Shown here in pieces: positions 1 through 7,739 of a stretch of DNA of 64,000 nt. This DNA comes from Dehalococcoidia bacterium (GTDB lineage: Bacteria; Chloroflexota; Dehalococcoidia; SM23-28-2; HRBIN24): contig JANXAP010000018.1 of the NCBI GenBank assembly GCA_025062275.1, positions 1-64,000 of the forward strand. Direction: 5' to 3'. The position numbers were made by a program, and so were the translations under genes. Position 1 is the stretch's first letter. Each line of letters opens with the position of its first letter. Under the pieces are notes generated by a model. That model searched no databases. It was not told the DNA's origin and worked only from the letters and a program-made list of their open reading frames with translations.

Positions 1-590
1 GGTGGACCCCCTTCTCGGCCTTGAGCCAGCCGTAGGCGTAGGGACCAGAGACCTCCACGGTGGCGCTCTTGATGCCCGCCTCCTCTCCGGGGGAGATGTC
101 CAGGACGTTTACCTGGTAGCCCCGGCGCTCGGCCCAGCGCAAGTACATGCGCAGCAGCATCTGGGCCCAGTCCTGGGAATCGGTGCCGCCGGCGCCGGCA
201 TGGATGGCCAGAATGGCGTCGCGGCGGTCGTAGGGGCCCGAGAGGGCGAGCGACAGCTCCAGCTCGTCCAGGCGATGGGCCAGGGCCTCCAGCTCCTCCT
301 CCACCTCCTCCAGCAGCCGCTCGTCGCCGTCAGCCTGGGCCAGAGAGAGGAGCTCCGTCAGCTCGCGGAGCTGGGAGTCGAGACCGCGCCACGTCTCCAC
401 CTGCTGGCGCAGGTCGGACAGGCGGCGCATGAGGCGCTGGGCCTCTTGGGGGTCGTTCCAGAAATCAGGTTCGGCGGCCCGTGCCTCCAGTTCGTGGGCC
501 TCGCGCTCCAGTCGAGCTATGTCAAAGACGGTCCAGGGCTTCGTCCAGCTTCTCGCGCAGTTCGCGGGCCAGCTGCCCTGCCTCGGCCAT
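1..590 (-). CDS. prfB: Peptide chain release factor 2, N-terminal part, with programmed +1 frameshift
   Basis: RF2 terminates translation at UGA and UAA. The ATG at 590 is preceded by GGGAGG. Twenty-two codons are read before an in-frame TGA at 522-524, inside the heptamer CTTTGAC (527 down to 521). Shifting +1 there continues as DIARLERE and on through the coiled-coil N-terminal domain (FWNDP, then QMLLRMYLRWAERRGYQV). This is the classical RF2 autoregulation site: low RF2 stalls at UGA and promotes the shift. The E. coli AGGGGG stimulator three bases upstream of CTT is not visible here. The C-terminal part with the GGQ loop lies beyond the left edge. Confidence 0.93.
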
Positions 591-630
591 GTCCCTGTAC
601 CTCCCAGTCCATTTTAGCAGGAGGGCGCGG

Positions 631-1338
631 TCAGAACAGGCGAGGCTGCTGGGCGGCGGGAGGGGGCAGTCGGCCCTTGGAGAGGAGGTCGGCCAGGCGG
701 GTGGGCTCGGGCAGGCGCTGTCCGCGGCACAGGGCCAGCGTCCACCGGGCGGCCTCTTCCAGGCCGATAAGGTGCCCTGGGGAGACGTAGAGAGGCTGCG
801 AGCCGGCCCTGGTCCGCACCACCAGGCCTACCACCTCCCCCTCGTGCCACAGCTCCGTCCAGGCGCCGGACTCGTCGGGCACGGGGCCGTGCTCGCCCAC
901 CAGCCTCGACTTGGCGCAGCCGATGGTGGGCACCTCCAGCAGCAGCCCGAGGTGGCAGGCGATGCCGAAGCGGCGGGGATGGGACAGGCCGTGCCCGTCC
1001 ACCAGCACCAGGTCAGCGGCAGGCTCCAGGCGGGCGAAGGCGCGGGCCAGGGCTGGCGCCTCGCGGAAGGCCAGCAGTCCGGGGATGTAAGGGAAGGTCA
1101 CGGGGGCCTCCTCCAGCACCTGGGCCACCGGCTCCAGCTCGGGGTAGGAGAGGAGCACTACGGCGGCGCGAGCGGTGCCGCCGACGCGGCTGCTGCCGAC
1201 GAAGGCCAGGTCGGCCCCGGCCACATACCGCACCTGCGAAGGCCCTCCGGCCACGACGACGCGCCGCGCCAGCTCCCGCTGCAGGCGCATGGCCTCCTGG
1301 GGGTCCAGGTCCCAGGGATGAAGCTCCCGCACTCGCAA
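631..1338 (-). CDS. nfi: Endonuclease V (deoxyinosine 3' endonuclease)
   Basis: The product cuts DNA 3' of deoxyinosine and other deaminated bases. Family motifs are clear: AGADLAF with the first metal Asp, MTFPYIPG-like VTFPYIPGLLAFRE, the catalytic VDGHGLSHPRRFG block, PTIGCAKSRL, and the C-terminal LPEPTRLADLLS. Length (about 235 residues) is normal. No ATG covers the N terminus. I choose TTG at 1338 because GAGG lies 8 bases upstream; GTG at 1332 is the alternative. It follows the DUF763 gene by about 10 bases, so the two are probably co-transcribed. Confidence 0.9.
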   Translation of the reverse strand: MRVRELHPWDLDPQEAMRLQRELARRVVVAGGPSQVRYVAGADLAFVGSSRVGGTARAAVVLLSYPELEPVAQVLEEAPVTFPYIPGLLAFREAPALARAFARLEPAADLVLVDGHGLSHPRRFGIACHLGLLLEVPTIGCAKSRLVGEHGPVPDESGAWTELWHEGEVVGLVVRTRAGSQPLYVSPGHLIGLEEAARWTLALCRGQRLPEPTRLADLLSKGRLPPPAAQQPRLF

Positions 1339-1348
1339 CGCTGCGACC

Positions 1349-2452
1349 TCAGCACTCCTGGGGGAGGGCGAGGGAGAGGCGGCGCAGGGCGTCCAGCTTT
1401 TCACGCTGGCCCAGCCGCGCCCGCTCCACCGCCCGCTTGAGGGCTTGCACCGTGCGGTCGTAGGTCTCGCGGTCGACGGGATAGGGGTGGCCGTCCTTGC
1501 CGCCGTGCGCATAGGAGTAGCGGGCCGGGTCGCGGTAGGATGCGGGCGCCCCGTAGACTACCTCGCTCACCAGGGCCAAGGCCCGCACCGTCTTGGCGCC
1601 TACCCCTTCGGTGCCCAGCAGCTCCTCGAAGTCGCGTGGCTGTCGCTGATAGGCCCGTAGCAGCCCCGCTTCCAGCCGTCGCGGGTCGAAGTCCTCTGCC
1701 TCCAGGTGGTGACGGCGGGGCAGTTCCAGGCGGCGCAGTCGCTCCAAATCGCGGACGATGCGCTCCGGCCCCTCGCGAGCCAGTTGTGCGCTCAGCTCCC
1801 TGGCGGGGGCGGCCTCGCGGGCCACCATGTTGAGAGCCGTACCTACCGCTTCCGACACCACCCCCTTATGAGGCTCGCAGACGAAGTCCTCAACCTCGTC
1901 CCCCAACCAGTGATAGCGGCGGGCGTAGCGCGTCGCCTCGTTCATCCCCTGCTGGATCACCGCCCAGTGGCCGTCGGCCGTGAAGAAGATGGTGTGGTGG
2001 TAGACCTGATAGCCGTCCTGCAGGGCCGCCGAGTCTACCTTGGCGCTCATGCGCGACGCGTAGACCAGGCGCCTGGGGTCGAAGGAGAAGCGCTCGGCCA
2101 GCGCCTCGATCTCGGCAGGTGTCCTGCGGGACGTGCGCCCCTTGCCTCCCGCGATGAACAGCCCGGCATCGGCCTCGACCCCGCGCAACCCCTCCTTCAG
2201 GGCGGCGCAGACGACGGTGGTCAGGCCCGAGGAGTGCCAGTCGAACCCCAGCAGGCAGCCCAGGGCCTGGAACCAGAAGGGGTCCGAGAGTCGGCGCAGG
2301 ACCTCCTGCGGCCCGAACTCCTCGGCCAGGACCAGCAGGAGGTAGCGCGACAGGTGCACCATGCGCTGGAAGAGCCAGGGCGGGGCCGTTCCGCCGTGCA
2401 GCGGCAGGTGGGCGATGCCTGTCCTGGGCACCTGGTCTCCCTCCGCCACCAT
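1349..2452 (-). CDS. DUF763 family protein with a helix-hairpin-helix-like motif
   Basis: A 367-residue protein of the uncharacterised DUF763 family, which is known mainly from archaea and thermophilic bacteria. The N terminus has the family signature (RTGIAHLPLHGGTAPPWL), followed by HSSGLTT and CEPHKGVVSEAVGTALNMVA. Around residues 275-297 the stretch LLGTEGVGAKTVRAL resembles a helix-hairpin-helix, a non-specific DNA-binding element, and is followed by a conserved YSYAHGGKDGHPYPVD block. The ATG at 2452 has GAGGG 6 bases upstream. Its neighbour is endonuclease V, so a nucleic-acid role is plausible but inferred only. Confidence 0.85.
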   Translation of the reverse strand: MVAEGDQVPRTGIAHLPLHGGTAPPWLFQRMVHLSRYLLLVLAEEFGPQEVLRRLSDPFWFQALGCLLGFDWHSSGLTTVVCAALKEGLRGVEADAGLFIAGGKGRTSRRTPAEIEALAERFSFDPRRLVYASRMSAKVDSAALQDGYQVYHHTIFFTADGHWAVIQQGMNEATRYARRYHWLGDEVEDFVCEPHKGVVSEAVGTALNMVAREAAPARELSAQLAREGPERIVRDLERLRRLELPRRHHLEAEDFDPRRLEAGLLRAYQRQPRDFEELLGTEGVGAKTVRALALVSEVVYGAPASYRDPARYSYAHGGKDGHPYPVDRETYDRTVQALKRAVERARLGQREKLDALRRLSLALPQEC

Positions 2453-2496
2453 TGTAGTCCCTCATGAAGGCGGGGGAGGCCTGTCCGTGGCGCGCC

Positions 2497-3198
2497 TCAG
2501 CCTTGCAGGCGGGCCACCAGCACTATCTGGAGCCTCATCTCGTCCTCCACCGTCACGAACCCGGCGATGTTGGGCGGGGAGAGGCCGAAGTCCGAAAGCT
2601 TGAAGGTAGCATGAGCTACGCCTGTCAAGGTGCCTCCGCCATAGCGGGCACGGGCGTCGAAGGTCATGGGCCGCGAGGTGCCGCGGATGGTCATGGTCCC
2701 CGACAGCCGCAGGGCTACCTCCTCCCCCTCGCGATAGTCAGGAGGAAAGCCATCGACCCGTTCCAGGACGAACTCGGCATAAGGGAAGCGGTCGGCCTGC
2801 AGGGTGTTGTTACGGACGTAGTTGTCGCGGCGGGTCTCGTCGCTGCGCAGCGTTCGCAGGTCTACCCTCAGCACTGACGGCGGCGAGGATGCCAGCCCCT
2901 GCCTGGTCAGGTAGATATCGCCGCTGATGGCGTTCGTGCGGCCCACCGCCTCGGACGTCACTGGCAGGGAGGCCAGCTTCTCGCGGGCGATGTAGCTGGC
3001 CTCCGACTGCTCCGGCACCACCACGAAGTGCAGCAGGTCGCTAGTGGGCGTTACGGCGGCGGTGTCCGTGGGCAGGGACGGGGCCTCCGTTACCAGCTCC
3101 ACCGGGTCGCTCCGGGACAGGAAGAAGGCGACGCCCGCCGCGGCAGCCGCGATGGCCAGCAGCGTCGCCGCTCCTACGGCCAGCGCCAATCGTCTCAT
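2497..3198 (-). CDS. YceI-like secreted protein
   Basis: A 233-residue protein with an N-terminal hydrophobic signal/anchor (about residues 3-27), a short linker and a YceI-type beta-barrel domain. That fold binds polyisoprenoid or other lipid-like ligands. YceI hallmarks are the repeated strands around DIYLTRQ, LRVDLRTLRSDETRRDNYVR, FPYAEFVLERVDG and LSGTMTIRGTSRPMTFDARA. I chose the ATG at 3198 because GAGGGG sits just upstream; the in-frame ATG at 3228 has no such site. It lies downstream of another secreted protein gene on the same strand, separated by a strong hairpin. Confidence 0.82.
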   Translation of the reverse strand: MRRLALAVGAATLLAIAAAAAGVAFFLSRSDPVELVTEAPSLPTDTAAVTPTSDLLHFVVVPEQSEASYIAREKLASLPVTSEAVGRTNAISGDIYLTRQGLASSPPSVLRVDLRTLRSDETRRDNYVRNNTLQADRFPYAEFVLERVDGFPPDYREGEEVALRLSGTMTIRGTSRPMTFDARARYGGGTLTGVAHATFKLSDFGLSPPNIAGFVTVEDEMRLQIVLVARLQG

Positions 3199-3220
3199 GT
3201 CGGACCCCTCGTGCTGGTCT

Positions 3221-3272
3221 CGCTCCATTATGGAGCGGGGGCAGGAGCCCCCGAAAGGCCTGCCCCCGCTCC
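3221..3272. other. Two overlapping hairpins between two secreted-protein genes
   Basis: A perfect 14-bp stem pairs 3232-3245 (GGAGCGGGGGCAGG) with 3259-3272 around a 13-base loop. A shorter perfect inverted repeat CGCTCCA/TGGAGCG (3221-3227 with 3231-3237) shares bases with the left arm, so only one can form at a time. There is no T-run on either side. It sits between the gene at 3293-3952 and the YceI gene, both on the minus strand, and could be a terminator or an attenuator-like switch. Confidence 0.55.
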
Positions 3273-3292
3273 GGGAAGGGGGACCTACCGCG

Positions 3293-3952
3293 TCAGGCCG
3301 TCGTGCCGGTGCCCTGGGCCTGCCCTTGGCTGCCGGAGGGCATGGGACACGGCTTGCCGTGCGCGTTCACGATGGCATCGATGTTGTTCTGGATGGACTG
3401 CTTGAGCCCGTCAGCCTGCTGCTGGGTCAGGCGGCCCTGCTGGACCAGCTGCGCCAGTTGCTGGTCTACCTGGGACAGCAGCCTCGACTTGAAGTCGTCG
3501 GTGCTGATCCCTTTCTCCTGGGCTATCTGCGCGAGGCTCTTGCCCTGGCGCAGTTGGGCCGTCAGGTCGTCGCTGCTCATGCCCAGCACCTGGGCGGCCG
3601 ACTGGAGCACCACGCCGTGGGCGGCCTTCACCCCCCATCGCCCGCCGCGCCGGCCCCAGGGGAAGCCGGGCTCTGCCTGGGAGATGCGATCGCGCAGCCG
3701 CTGGGCCTGGTCCTGGGTAAGTCTCCCCTCCTGCACTGCCTGGTCTATGGTCTCGTTGGCGGCATCGCGCATGGCCTGGACCAGCTGGTCGCGGCCGATG
3801 CCGAGCTTCTGGGCCAGCCGGTCCAGGAAGGCGCTGGCGAAGCTGAAGCCGCTGCCCCCGCTGCCGTCCTGGGCCGAGGCCACCGTCATCGCCCCCAGGG
3901 AGCCCAGGAGCACCGCTGCGGCCAGGGCGGCACCTATCAGCCATCGTTTCAT
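3293..3952 (-). CDS. Secreted alpha-helical repeat protein of unknown function
   Basis: A 219-residue protein. It has a clear Sec signal peptide (MKRWLIG, hydrophobic core, ASA-Q around residue 27). The mature part is almost all helical and holds at least three related units containing a variant of DRLAQKLGIGRDQL / AAQVLGMSSDDLTAQL, each followed by helices rich in LTQDQAQ or LTQQQAD. Such units occur in secreted proteins of several bacterial phyla. The tail is Gly/Gln/Thr-rich. A near-perfect ribosome site AAGGAGGTGA precedes the ATG. I do not recognise a specific function. Confidence 0.8.
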   Translation of the reverse strand: MKRWLIGAALAAAVLLGSLGAMTVASAQDGSGGSGFSFASAFLDRLAQKLGIGRDQLVQAMRDAANETIDQAVQEGRLTQDQAQRLRDRISQAEPGFPWGRRGGRWGVKAAHGVVLQSAAQVLGMSSDDLTAQLRQGKSLAQIAQEKGISTDDFKSRLLSQVDQQLAQLVQQGRLTQQQADGLKQSIQNNIDAIVNAHGKPCPMPSGSQGQAQGTGTTA

Positions 3953-4001
3953 GGCGTCACCTCCTTTCGCGCTGGGTCTCCACTGCCCAGGCTAAGGCGA
4001 C

Positions 4002-4044
4002 GCCATTAGAAGGCCATTAAGCGGTTGCTAGACTTCTCTAATGG
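4002..4044. promoter_or_regulatory. GCCATTA direct repeats upstream of the secreted-protein gene
   Basis: GCCATTA occurs at 4002-4008 and again at 4013-4019, an 11-bp period typical of OmpR-family binding sites. CTTCTCTAATGG at 4033-4044 is an imperfect inverted copy. They lie in the region upstream of the ATG at 3952 (minus). An OmpR-type regulator is encoded 1.1 kb away. Regulation by it is inference. Confidence 0.4.
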
Positions 4045-4058
4045 ATGAGGGCCGGGGT

Positions 4059-5042
4059 CTAGCGGACACGATACCCCATCTGGGCCAGGTAGGGTATGAC
4101 CTCTTCCGAGTCGGCGAAGGCGCCGGCCGGCGTGTCCACCAGCCACACGTGCAGCATCTCTCCAGTCACCACGTGCACCGAACCCGTCGGGCAGCGGTCG
4201 GGGCTATCGGCCAGGCCCACCACCATCCAGGTGGCGGGGTTGATGCAGAGGTTGTCGTGGATGTGCCAGCCCGTAAGGGGGCCGCCGAAGTCGGGCGCCG
4301 TCTGGTCGGGTCGGGCCATGAACATCACGCCTACCAGCTTCAGGTTGCCGTCGGGGCCGCGGGCGTAGACCAGGGACTCGATGCGTTCCGTGTCCAGGAC
4401 GCGGTTGTCCAGGTAGTAGCGGGGATTGACATAGTGGTACAGGAAGGTGCGGGTAGTCATGCGGTAGCCTTCGGCCTCGGCCGCCTTCACGTCCTCGTAG
4501 CGACGGGCCGTCTCCCGAACCCGCTGCAGCACGTCCGCGGCTGTCAGCAGCTCCTGGGCGGTGATGGCGATCCCTGTGCCGTGGGGGTGGTGGACCCCCG
4601 GCAGGGCCGAGCTTCGGTCGGGCGCCGGGTCGTGTCGGTGGGCCTCCGGCGCTATCGCCACCTGCGCCCCGTGACCGTCTTGCGAGTGTTCGGCTACCGC
4701 CTCGGCATGCTGATGCTCCCCGACGGAGACCCCCATCAGCAAGGCCAGGCTCGCCGTCCCGGCCACCGTCGCCAGCGCCCCGGCCAGGGCTAGCCGGGCA
4801 GCCGCGCCGTAGCGGCCTTCCCGCAGCTGCCCCACCAGGAAGAGGCAGAAGGCGACCACCAGAAGTGCCAGGCCGGCAGCGAACAGGTGGTGGCCCGGGT
4901 TCTCTGGGGCCAGGACACCCTCGTGGGCCGTGCTCTCGGGCGACAACCTGTGCAAGCGGAGGTCCCAGACGAGGCCCACCAGCATGGTCAGCAACCCTGT
5001 CAGCCCCACCCAGGGGCCCCAGCGCACCATCCCGTTCAGCAT
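4059..5042 (-). CDS. Membrane protein with His-rich loop and extracytoplasmic domain
   Basis: A 327-residue protein. Three hydrophobic segments lie at about residues 10-28, 50-71 and 80-104. They are followed by a loop of about 45 residues dense in His (EHQHAEAVAEHSQDGHG, HRHDPAP, HHPHGTG). The C-terminal domain (about 155-327) contains GWHIHDNLC and a second conserved block near VHVVTGEMLHVWLVD. The His clusters suggest metal binding. I do not recognise the family and give no function. The ATG at 5042 has AGGAGG 8 bases upstream. It is divergent from the two-component genes. Confidence 0.78.
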   Translation of the reverse strand: MLNGMVRWGPWVGLTGLLTMLVGLVWDLRLHRLSPESTAHEGVLAPENPGHHLFAAGLALLVVAFCLFLVGQLREGRYGAAARLALAGALATVAGTASLALLMGVSVGEHQHAEAVAEHSQDGHGAQVAIAPEAHRHDPAPDRSSALPGVHHPHGTGIAITAQELLTAADVLQRVRETARRYEDVKAAEAEGYRMTTRTFLYHYVNPRYYLDNRVLDTERIESLVYARGPDGNLKLVGVMFMARPDQTAPDFGGPLTGWHIHDNLCINPATWMVVGLADSPDRCPTGSVHVVTGEMLHVWLVDTPAGAFADSEEVIPYLAQMGYRVR

Positions 5043-5101
5043 GGCTGCTCCCTCCTACCCCGGCTCGGCTCTTGGAGCAGCCATAGGTAACTAGTGTCCC
5101 A

Positions 5102-5107
5102 ATTATA
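5102..5107 (-). promoter_or_regulatory. Probable -10 box for the His-rich membrane protein gene
   Basis: TATAAT reads on the minus strand, 60 bases before the ATG at 5042. No convincing -35 hexamer is visible at 16-18 bases. Confidence 0.35.
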
Positions 5108-5161
5108 CCGCCCGTTACAGGTTTCGTGCCGTTTCTCATCGAACTCTAATCCAGGCCGGCC

Positions 5162-5167
5162 TAAAAT
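5162..5167 (+). promoter_or_regulatory. Probable -10 box for the two-component operon
   Basis: TAAAAT ends 9 bases before the ATG at 5177, which would give a very short leader. GAGGG lies between box and start. No clear -35 box is visible. Confidence 0.3.
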
Positions 5168-5176
5168 GAGGGCGCC

Positions 5177-5848
5177 ATGAGGGTGCTGGTAGTCGAGGAC
5201 GAGCGCCGTCTAGCCCAGGTCGTGCGGCGTGTCCTGGAGGAGGAGGGCCACAGCGTCGACCTGGCCTACGACGGAGAGGAGGCCCTCTCTCTGGCCGTGG
5301 ACGGCAGCTACGACGTCATCGTCCTGGACATACTGCTGCCCAAGGTGGACGGGGTGGAGGTGTGCCGCAGCCTGCGGCGGGCGCGGGTGGACGTGCCGGT
5401 GCTGATGCTAACGGCCCTGGACTCGGTGGAAGACCGGGTGCGAGGCCTGGATGCTGGCGCCGATGACTATCTCCCCAAGCCTTTCGCCTTCCAGGAGCTG
5501 CTGGCCCGCATCCGTGCCCTGGGGCGTCGAAGGGTGGACCCCCGGGAGCCCGACCGGCTGCAGGTGGCCGACCTGGTGCTGGACCTGCGGCGGCGGCGGG
5601 CGGAACGAGGGGGCAAGGTCATCGAGCTGTCGCCGCGGGAGTTCGCCCTGCTGGAGTTTCTGATGCGCAACGCCGGCCGGGTCCTCACCCGCACCCAGAT
5701 CCTGGACCACGTCTGGGGCTACGACTTCGCTCCCGACTCCAACCTGGTGGACGTCTATATCGCTTATCTTCGGCGCAAGGTGGACAAGGGCCACTCGCGG
5801 GCCCTCATCCACACCGTCCGCGGCCACGGCTACATGCTCTCGGAGTAA
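5177..5848 (+). CDS. OmpR/PhoB-family response regulator
   Basis: A 223-residue two-domain regulator. The receiver domain (about 1-118) has the acidic pocket E7-D8, phospho-acceptor D51, T79 and K101. The C-terminal winged helix (about 130-222) shows the PhoB-type SPREFALLEFLMRNAGRVLTR helix, VDVYIAYLRRK and the final HTVRGHGYML wing. It is followed after 21 bases by the cognate histidine kinase. The divergent His-rich membrane protein and the secreted-protein gene beyond it are plausible targets, by position only. Confidence 0.95.
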   Translation: MRVLVVEDERRLAQVVRRVLEEEGHSVDLAYDGEEALSLAVDGSYDVIVLDILLPKVDGVEVCRSLRRARVDVPVLMLTALDSVEDRVRGLDAGADDYLPKPFAFQELLARIRALGRRRVDPREPDRLQVADLVLDLRRRRAERGGKVIELSPREFALLEFLMRNAGRVLTRTQILDHVWGYDFAPDSNLVDVYIAYLRRKVDKGHSRALIHTVRGHGYMLSE

Positions 5849-5869
5849 TATGGGGCGGGAGGGGGCGCA

Positions 5870-7168
5870 GTGTTCTCCTCTGCCCGCTTGCGGCTGACCC
5901 TCTGGTTCGCTGGGGTGCTGGCCCTGGTGCTGGTGGCCATGGGCAGCGCTGTCTATCTGTCCACGCGGCAGTCCCTCCTGAGCAGTCTCGACGCCGACCT
6001 GCGTTCGAGGGCGAGCAAGGAAGTGGTGTCACTGGTGGCTCGCCTGTCGGAGGCGTCCCGGCGGCAGCTGCCTCTGGACCAGGTGCGGGTGGGGCCGGAG
6101 CGGCCGTCCGCTCCTTACTTTTACGCCCTGCTGCGGGCCGATGGCCAGGTGCTTTCGGCCAGCGCCAACACCGACCCGGCCGCCCTGCCCCCGGCCGAGG
6201 TCACCAGGGAGGCTGCTAACGGCGACCCCGTCTTCGTCAACACCCGTGACCAGCAGGGCGAGGACATGCGAGTCTATCTGCTGCCCATGAGCGGGCCCCG
6301 GGGCAGTTACGTGCTGGCGGTGGGGCGCAGCCGCGAGCCGGAGACCGATGCCCTGCAGCGCCTGCTGCTGGTGCTGGTGGGGGGTGGAGCCGCTGGCCTG
6401 GCCATGGCATCGGTGGGGGGCTATTTCCTGGCTGGACTGGCCCTGCGACCCATCCGCCAGGCGCTGGAGCGCCAGCGGTCTTTCGTGGCCGACGCCTCCC
6501 ACGAGCTGCGTACCCCGCTGGCCCTCATTCGGGCCAGCGCCGAGCTGCTGCGTCGCCATCCCGAGGAGCCCATAGCCGCTCACCAGCAGGCCGTTAACGA
6601 TATCCTGGCCGAGAGCGAGCGCCTGGGCCGGTTGGTGGCCCAGTTGCTGGTGCTGGCCCGCGCCGACTCCGGGCGCCTCTCCCTCGACCTGAAGCGGGTG
6701 GACCTGTCAGCCGTGGCCCGGGATGTGGTCAGGCAGCTGGAGCCTCAGGCCAGCGAGAGGGGTCTGGAGCTGACCTGCTTGGCCGATGGCCCCGTCCTTA
6801 TCCGGGGCGACGAAGCGCGACTGCGAGAAGTGCTGCTCATTCTCCTGGACAACGCCCTCAAGTTCACCGAGGCGGGCGGCAAGGTCACAGTGCAGGTGGG
6901 GGAGTCCGCTGGCCGGGCCAGGCTTTCGGTGTCCGACACGGGCATCGGCATCCCGGCCGAGCACCTGCCACGGATCTTCGACCGCTTCTACCGGGTGGAC
7001 CGGGCCCGCAGCCAGGACGGAGGGGCTGGCCTGGGGCTGGCCATCGCCAAGAGCATCGTGGAGGCGCACGAGGGGCGCATCTGGGCCGAGAGCGAGCCCG
7101 GGGCCGGCAGCACCTTCCATGTGGAGCTGCCGCGTTCGGGCCCCCGTCGACGACGCGAGGCCAGTTGA
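5870..7168 (+). CDS. Membrane sensor histidine kinase
   Basis: A 432-residue kinase. TM1 is at about 10-30, an extracytoplasmic sensor spans about 31-160, and TM2 is at about 163-188. The phospho-accepting H211 sits in the DASHELRTPL H-box. The ATPase domain has an N-box (LLDNALKFT), G1 (SDTGIGIP), an F-box (IFDRFYR) and G2 (GAGLGLAIA). No separate HAMP domain is obvious; TM2 runs almost straight into the dimerisation helix. The start is GTG at 5870 after GGGAGGGGG. It pairs with the upstream response regulator. Confidence 0.93.
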   Translation: MFSSARLRLTLWFAGVLALVLVAMGSAVYLSTRQSLLSSLDADLRSRASKEVVSLVARLSEASRRQLPLDQVRVGPERPSAPYFYALLRADGQVLSASANTDPAALPPAEVTREAANGDPVFVNTRDQQGEDMRVYLLPMSGPRGSYVLAVGRSREPETDALQRLLLVLVGGGAAGLAMASVGGYFLAGLALRPIRQALERQRSFVADASHELRTPLALIRASAELLRRHPEEPIAAHQQAVNDILAESERLGRLVAQLLVLARADSGRLSLDLKRVDLSAVARDVVRQLEPQASERGLELTCLADGPVLIRGDEARLREVLLILLDNALKFTEAGGKVTVQVGESAGRARLSVSDTGIGIPAEHLPRIFDRFYRVDRARSQDGGAGLGLAIAKSIVEAHEGRIWAESEPGAGSTFHVELPRSGPRRRREAS

Positions 7169-7192
7169 CAGGGGGACTGGAAGGTGTAACTT
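7165..7192 (+). promoter_or_regulatory. Possible promoter for the tRNA genes
   Basis: TTGACA (7165-7170) overlaps the kinase stop codon. A weak TAACTT lies 16 bases on (7187-7192), 18 bases before tRNA-Leu. Confidence 0.4.
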
Positions 7193-7209
7193 AGGATATG
7201 GCCGCCCGT

Positions 7210-7297
7210 GCCGAGGTGGCGGAAGATGGCAGACGCGCCGCCTTGAGGGGGCGGTGCCCGCAAGGGCGTGCGGGTTCAAATCCCGCCCTCGGCACCA
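7210..7297 (+). tRNA. tRNA-Leu (anticodon GAG), CCA encoded
   Basis: The acceptor arms GCCGAGG/CCTCGGC pair fully. The anticodon stem CCGCC/GGCGG encloses loop TTGAGGG, giving GAG for CTY codons. A long class II variable arm (GTGCCCGCAAGGGCGT) and a GGTTCAAAT T-loop are present. A genomic CCA ends the gene at 7297. Confidence 0.96.
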
Positions 7298-7307
7298 GGC
7301 CTGTGGA

Positions 7308-7382
7308 GCGGAAGTAGCGCAGCGGTAGCGCGCCTCCTTGCCAAGGAGGAGGTCGCGGGTTCGAATCCCGTCTTCCGCTCCA
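7308..7382 (+). tRNA. tRNA-Gly (anticodon GCC), CCA encoded
   Basis: The acceptor GCGGAAG/CTTCCGC pairs. The anticodon stem CCTCC/GGAGG has loop TTGCCAA, giving GCC. The T-loop is GGTTCGAAT, the discriminator is T and CCA is encoded. It starts 10 bases after tRNA-Leu, probably in the same transcript. Confidence 0.96.
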
Positions 7383-7400
7383 AATTTGTTTCCTAGCGAC

Positions 7401-7458
7401 CTGGCAGGCCTCCAGGCGGACGGCTATAATGCTGATGGACGGGCCGTGAGGGCCCGTC
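7401..7458 (+). promoter_or_regulatory. Promoter and leader hairpin before tRNA-Cys
   Basis: CTGGCA (7401-7406), an 18-base spacer and TATAAT (7425-7430) form a promoter for tRNA-Cys. A perfect 8-bp inverted repeat GACGGGCC/GGCCCGTC (7438-7445 with 7451-7458) with a 5-base loop follows in the leader. Confidence 0.5.
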
Positions 7459-7478
7459 GTGGCCCGCCGCCACAGCGA

Positions 7479-7553
7479 GGCGACGTAGCCAAGGGGTTAA
7501 GGCAGGGGACTGCAAATCCCCGATCGCGGGTTCGAATCCCGCCGTCGCCTCCA
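7479..7553 (+). tRNA. tRNA-Cys (anticodon GCA), CCA encoded
   Basis: The acceptor GGCGACG/CGTCGCC pairs. The anticodon loop CTGCAAA carries GCA. The T-loop is GGTTCGAAT, the discriminator is T and CCA is encoded. Confidence 0.96.
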
Positions 7554-7660
7554 GCCTGGCCGCCGAGAGGCGGGACGAGCCGCTCTGTTATCCGCACAGC
7601 TCTCCCTCGGACTCGGTCCACAGGCCCGGGGACTCGCCTTTGGCAACTGGCCCGGAAGCC

Positions 7661-7689
7661 TTGACAGGGGCGACGCGGGGTGATAGGCT
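7661..7689 (+). promoter_or_regulatory. nadA promoter
   Basis: TTGACA (7661-7666), a 17-base spacer and TAGGCT (7684-7689). The predicted start point falls just before the palindrome at 7703. Confidence 0.5.
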
Positions 7690-7702
7690 GGCCTCAAAAG
7701 AA

Positions 7703-7719
7703 AGTGTCAGACTGACACT
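7703..7719 (+). promoter_or_regulatory. Candidate operator for nadA
   Basis: A perfect palindrome AGTGTCAGACTGACACT with 8-bp arms and one central base lies between the promoter and the nadA start. That position fits a repressor of NAD synthesis. I cannot assign the regulator. Confidence 0.6.
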
Positions 7720-7739
7720 AAGTCAGAAAGGGGAAGTCG

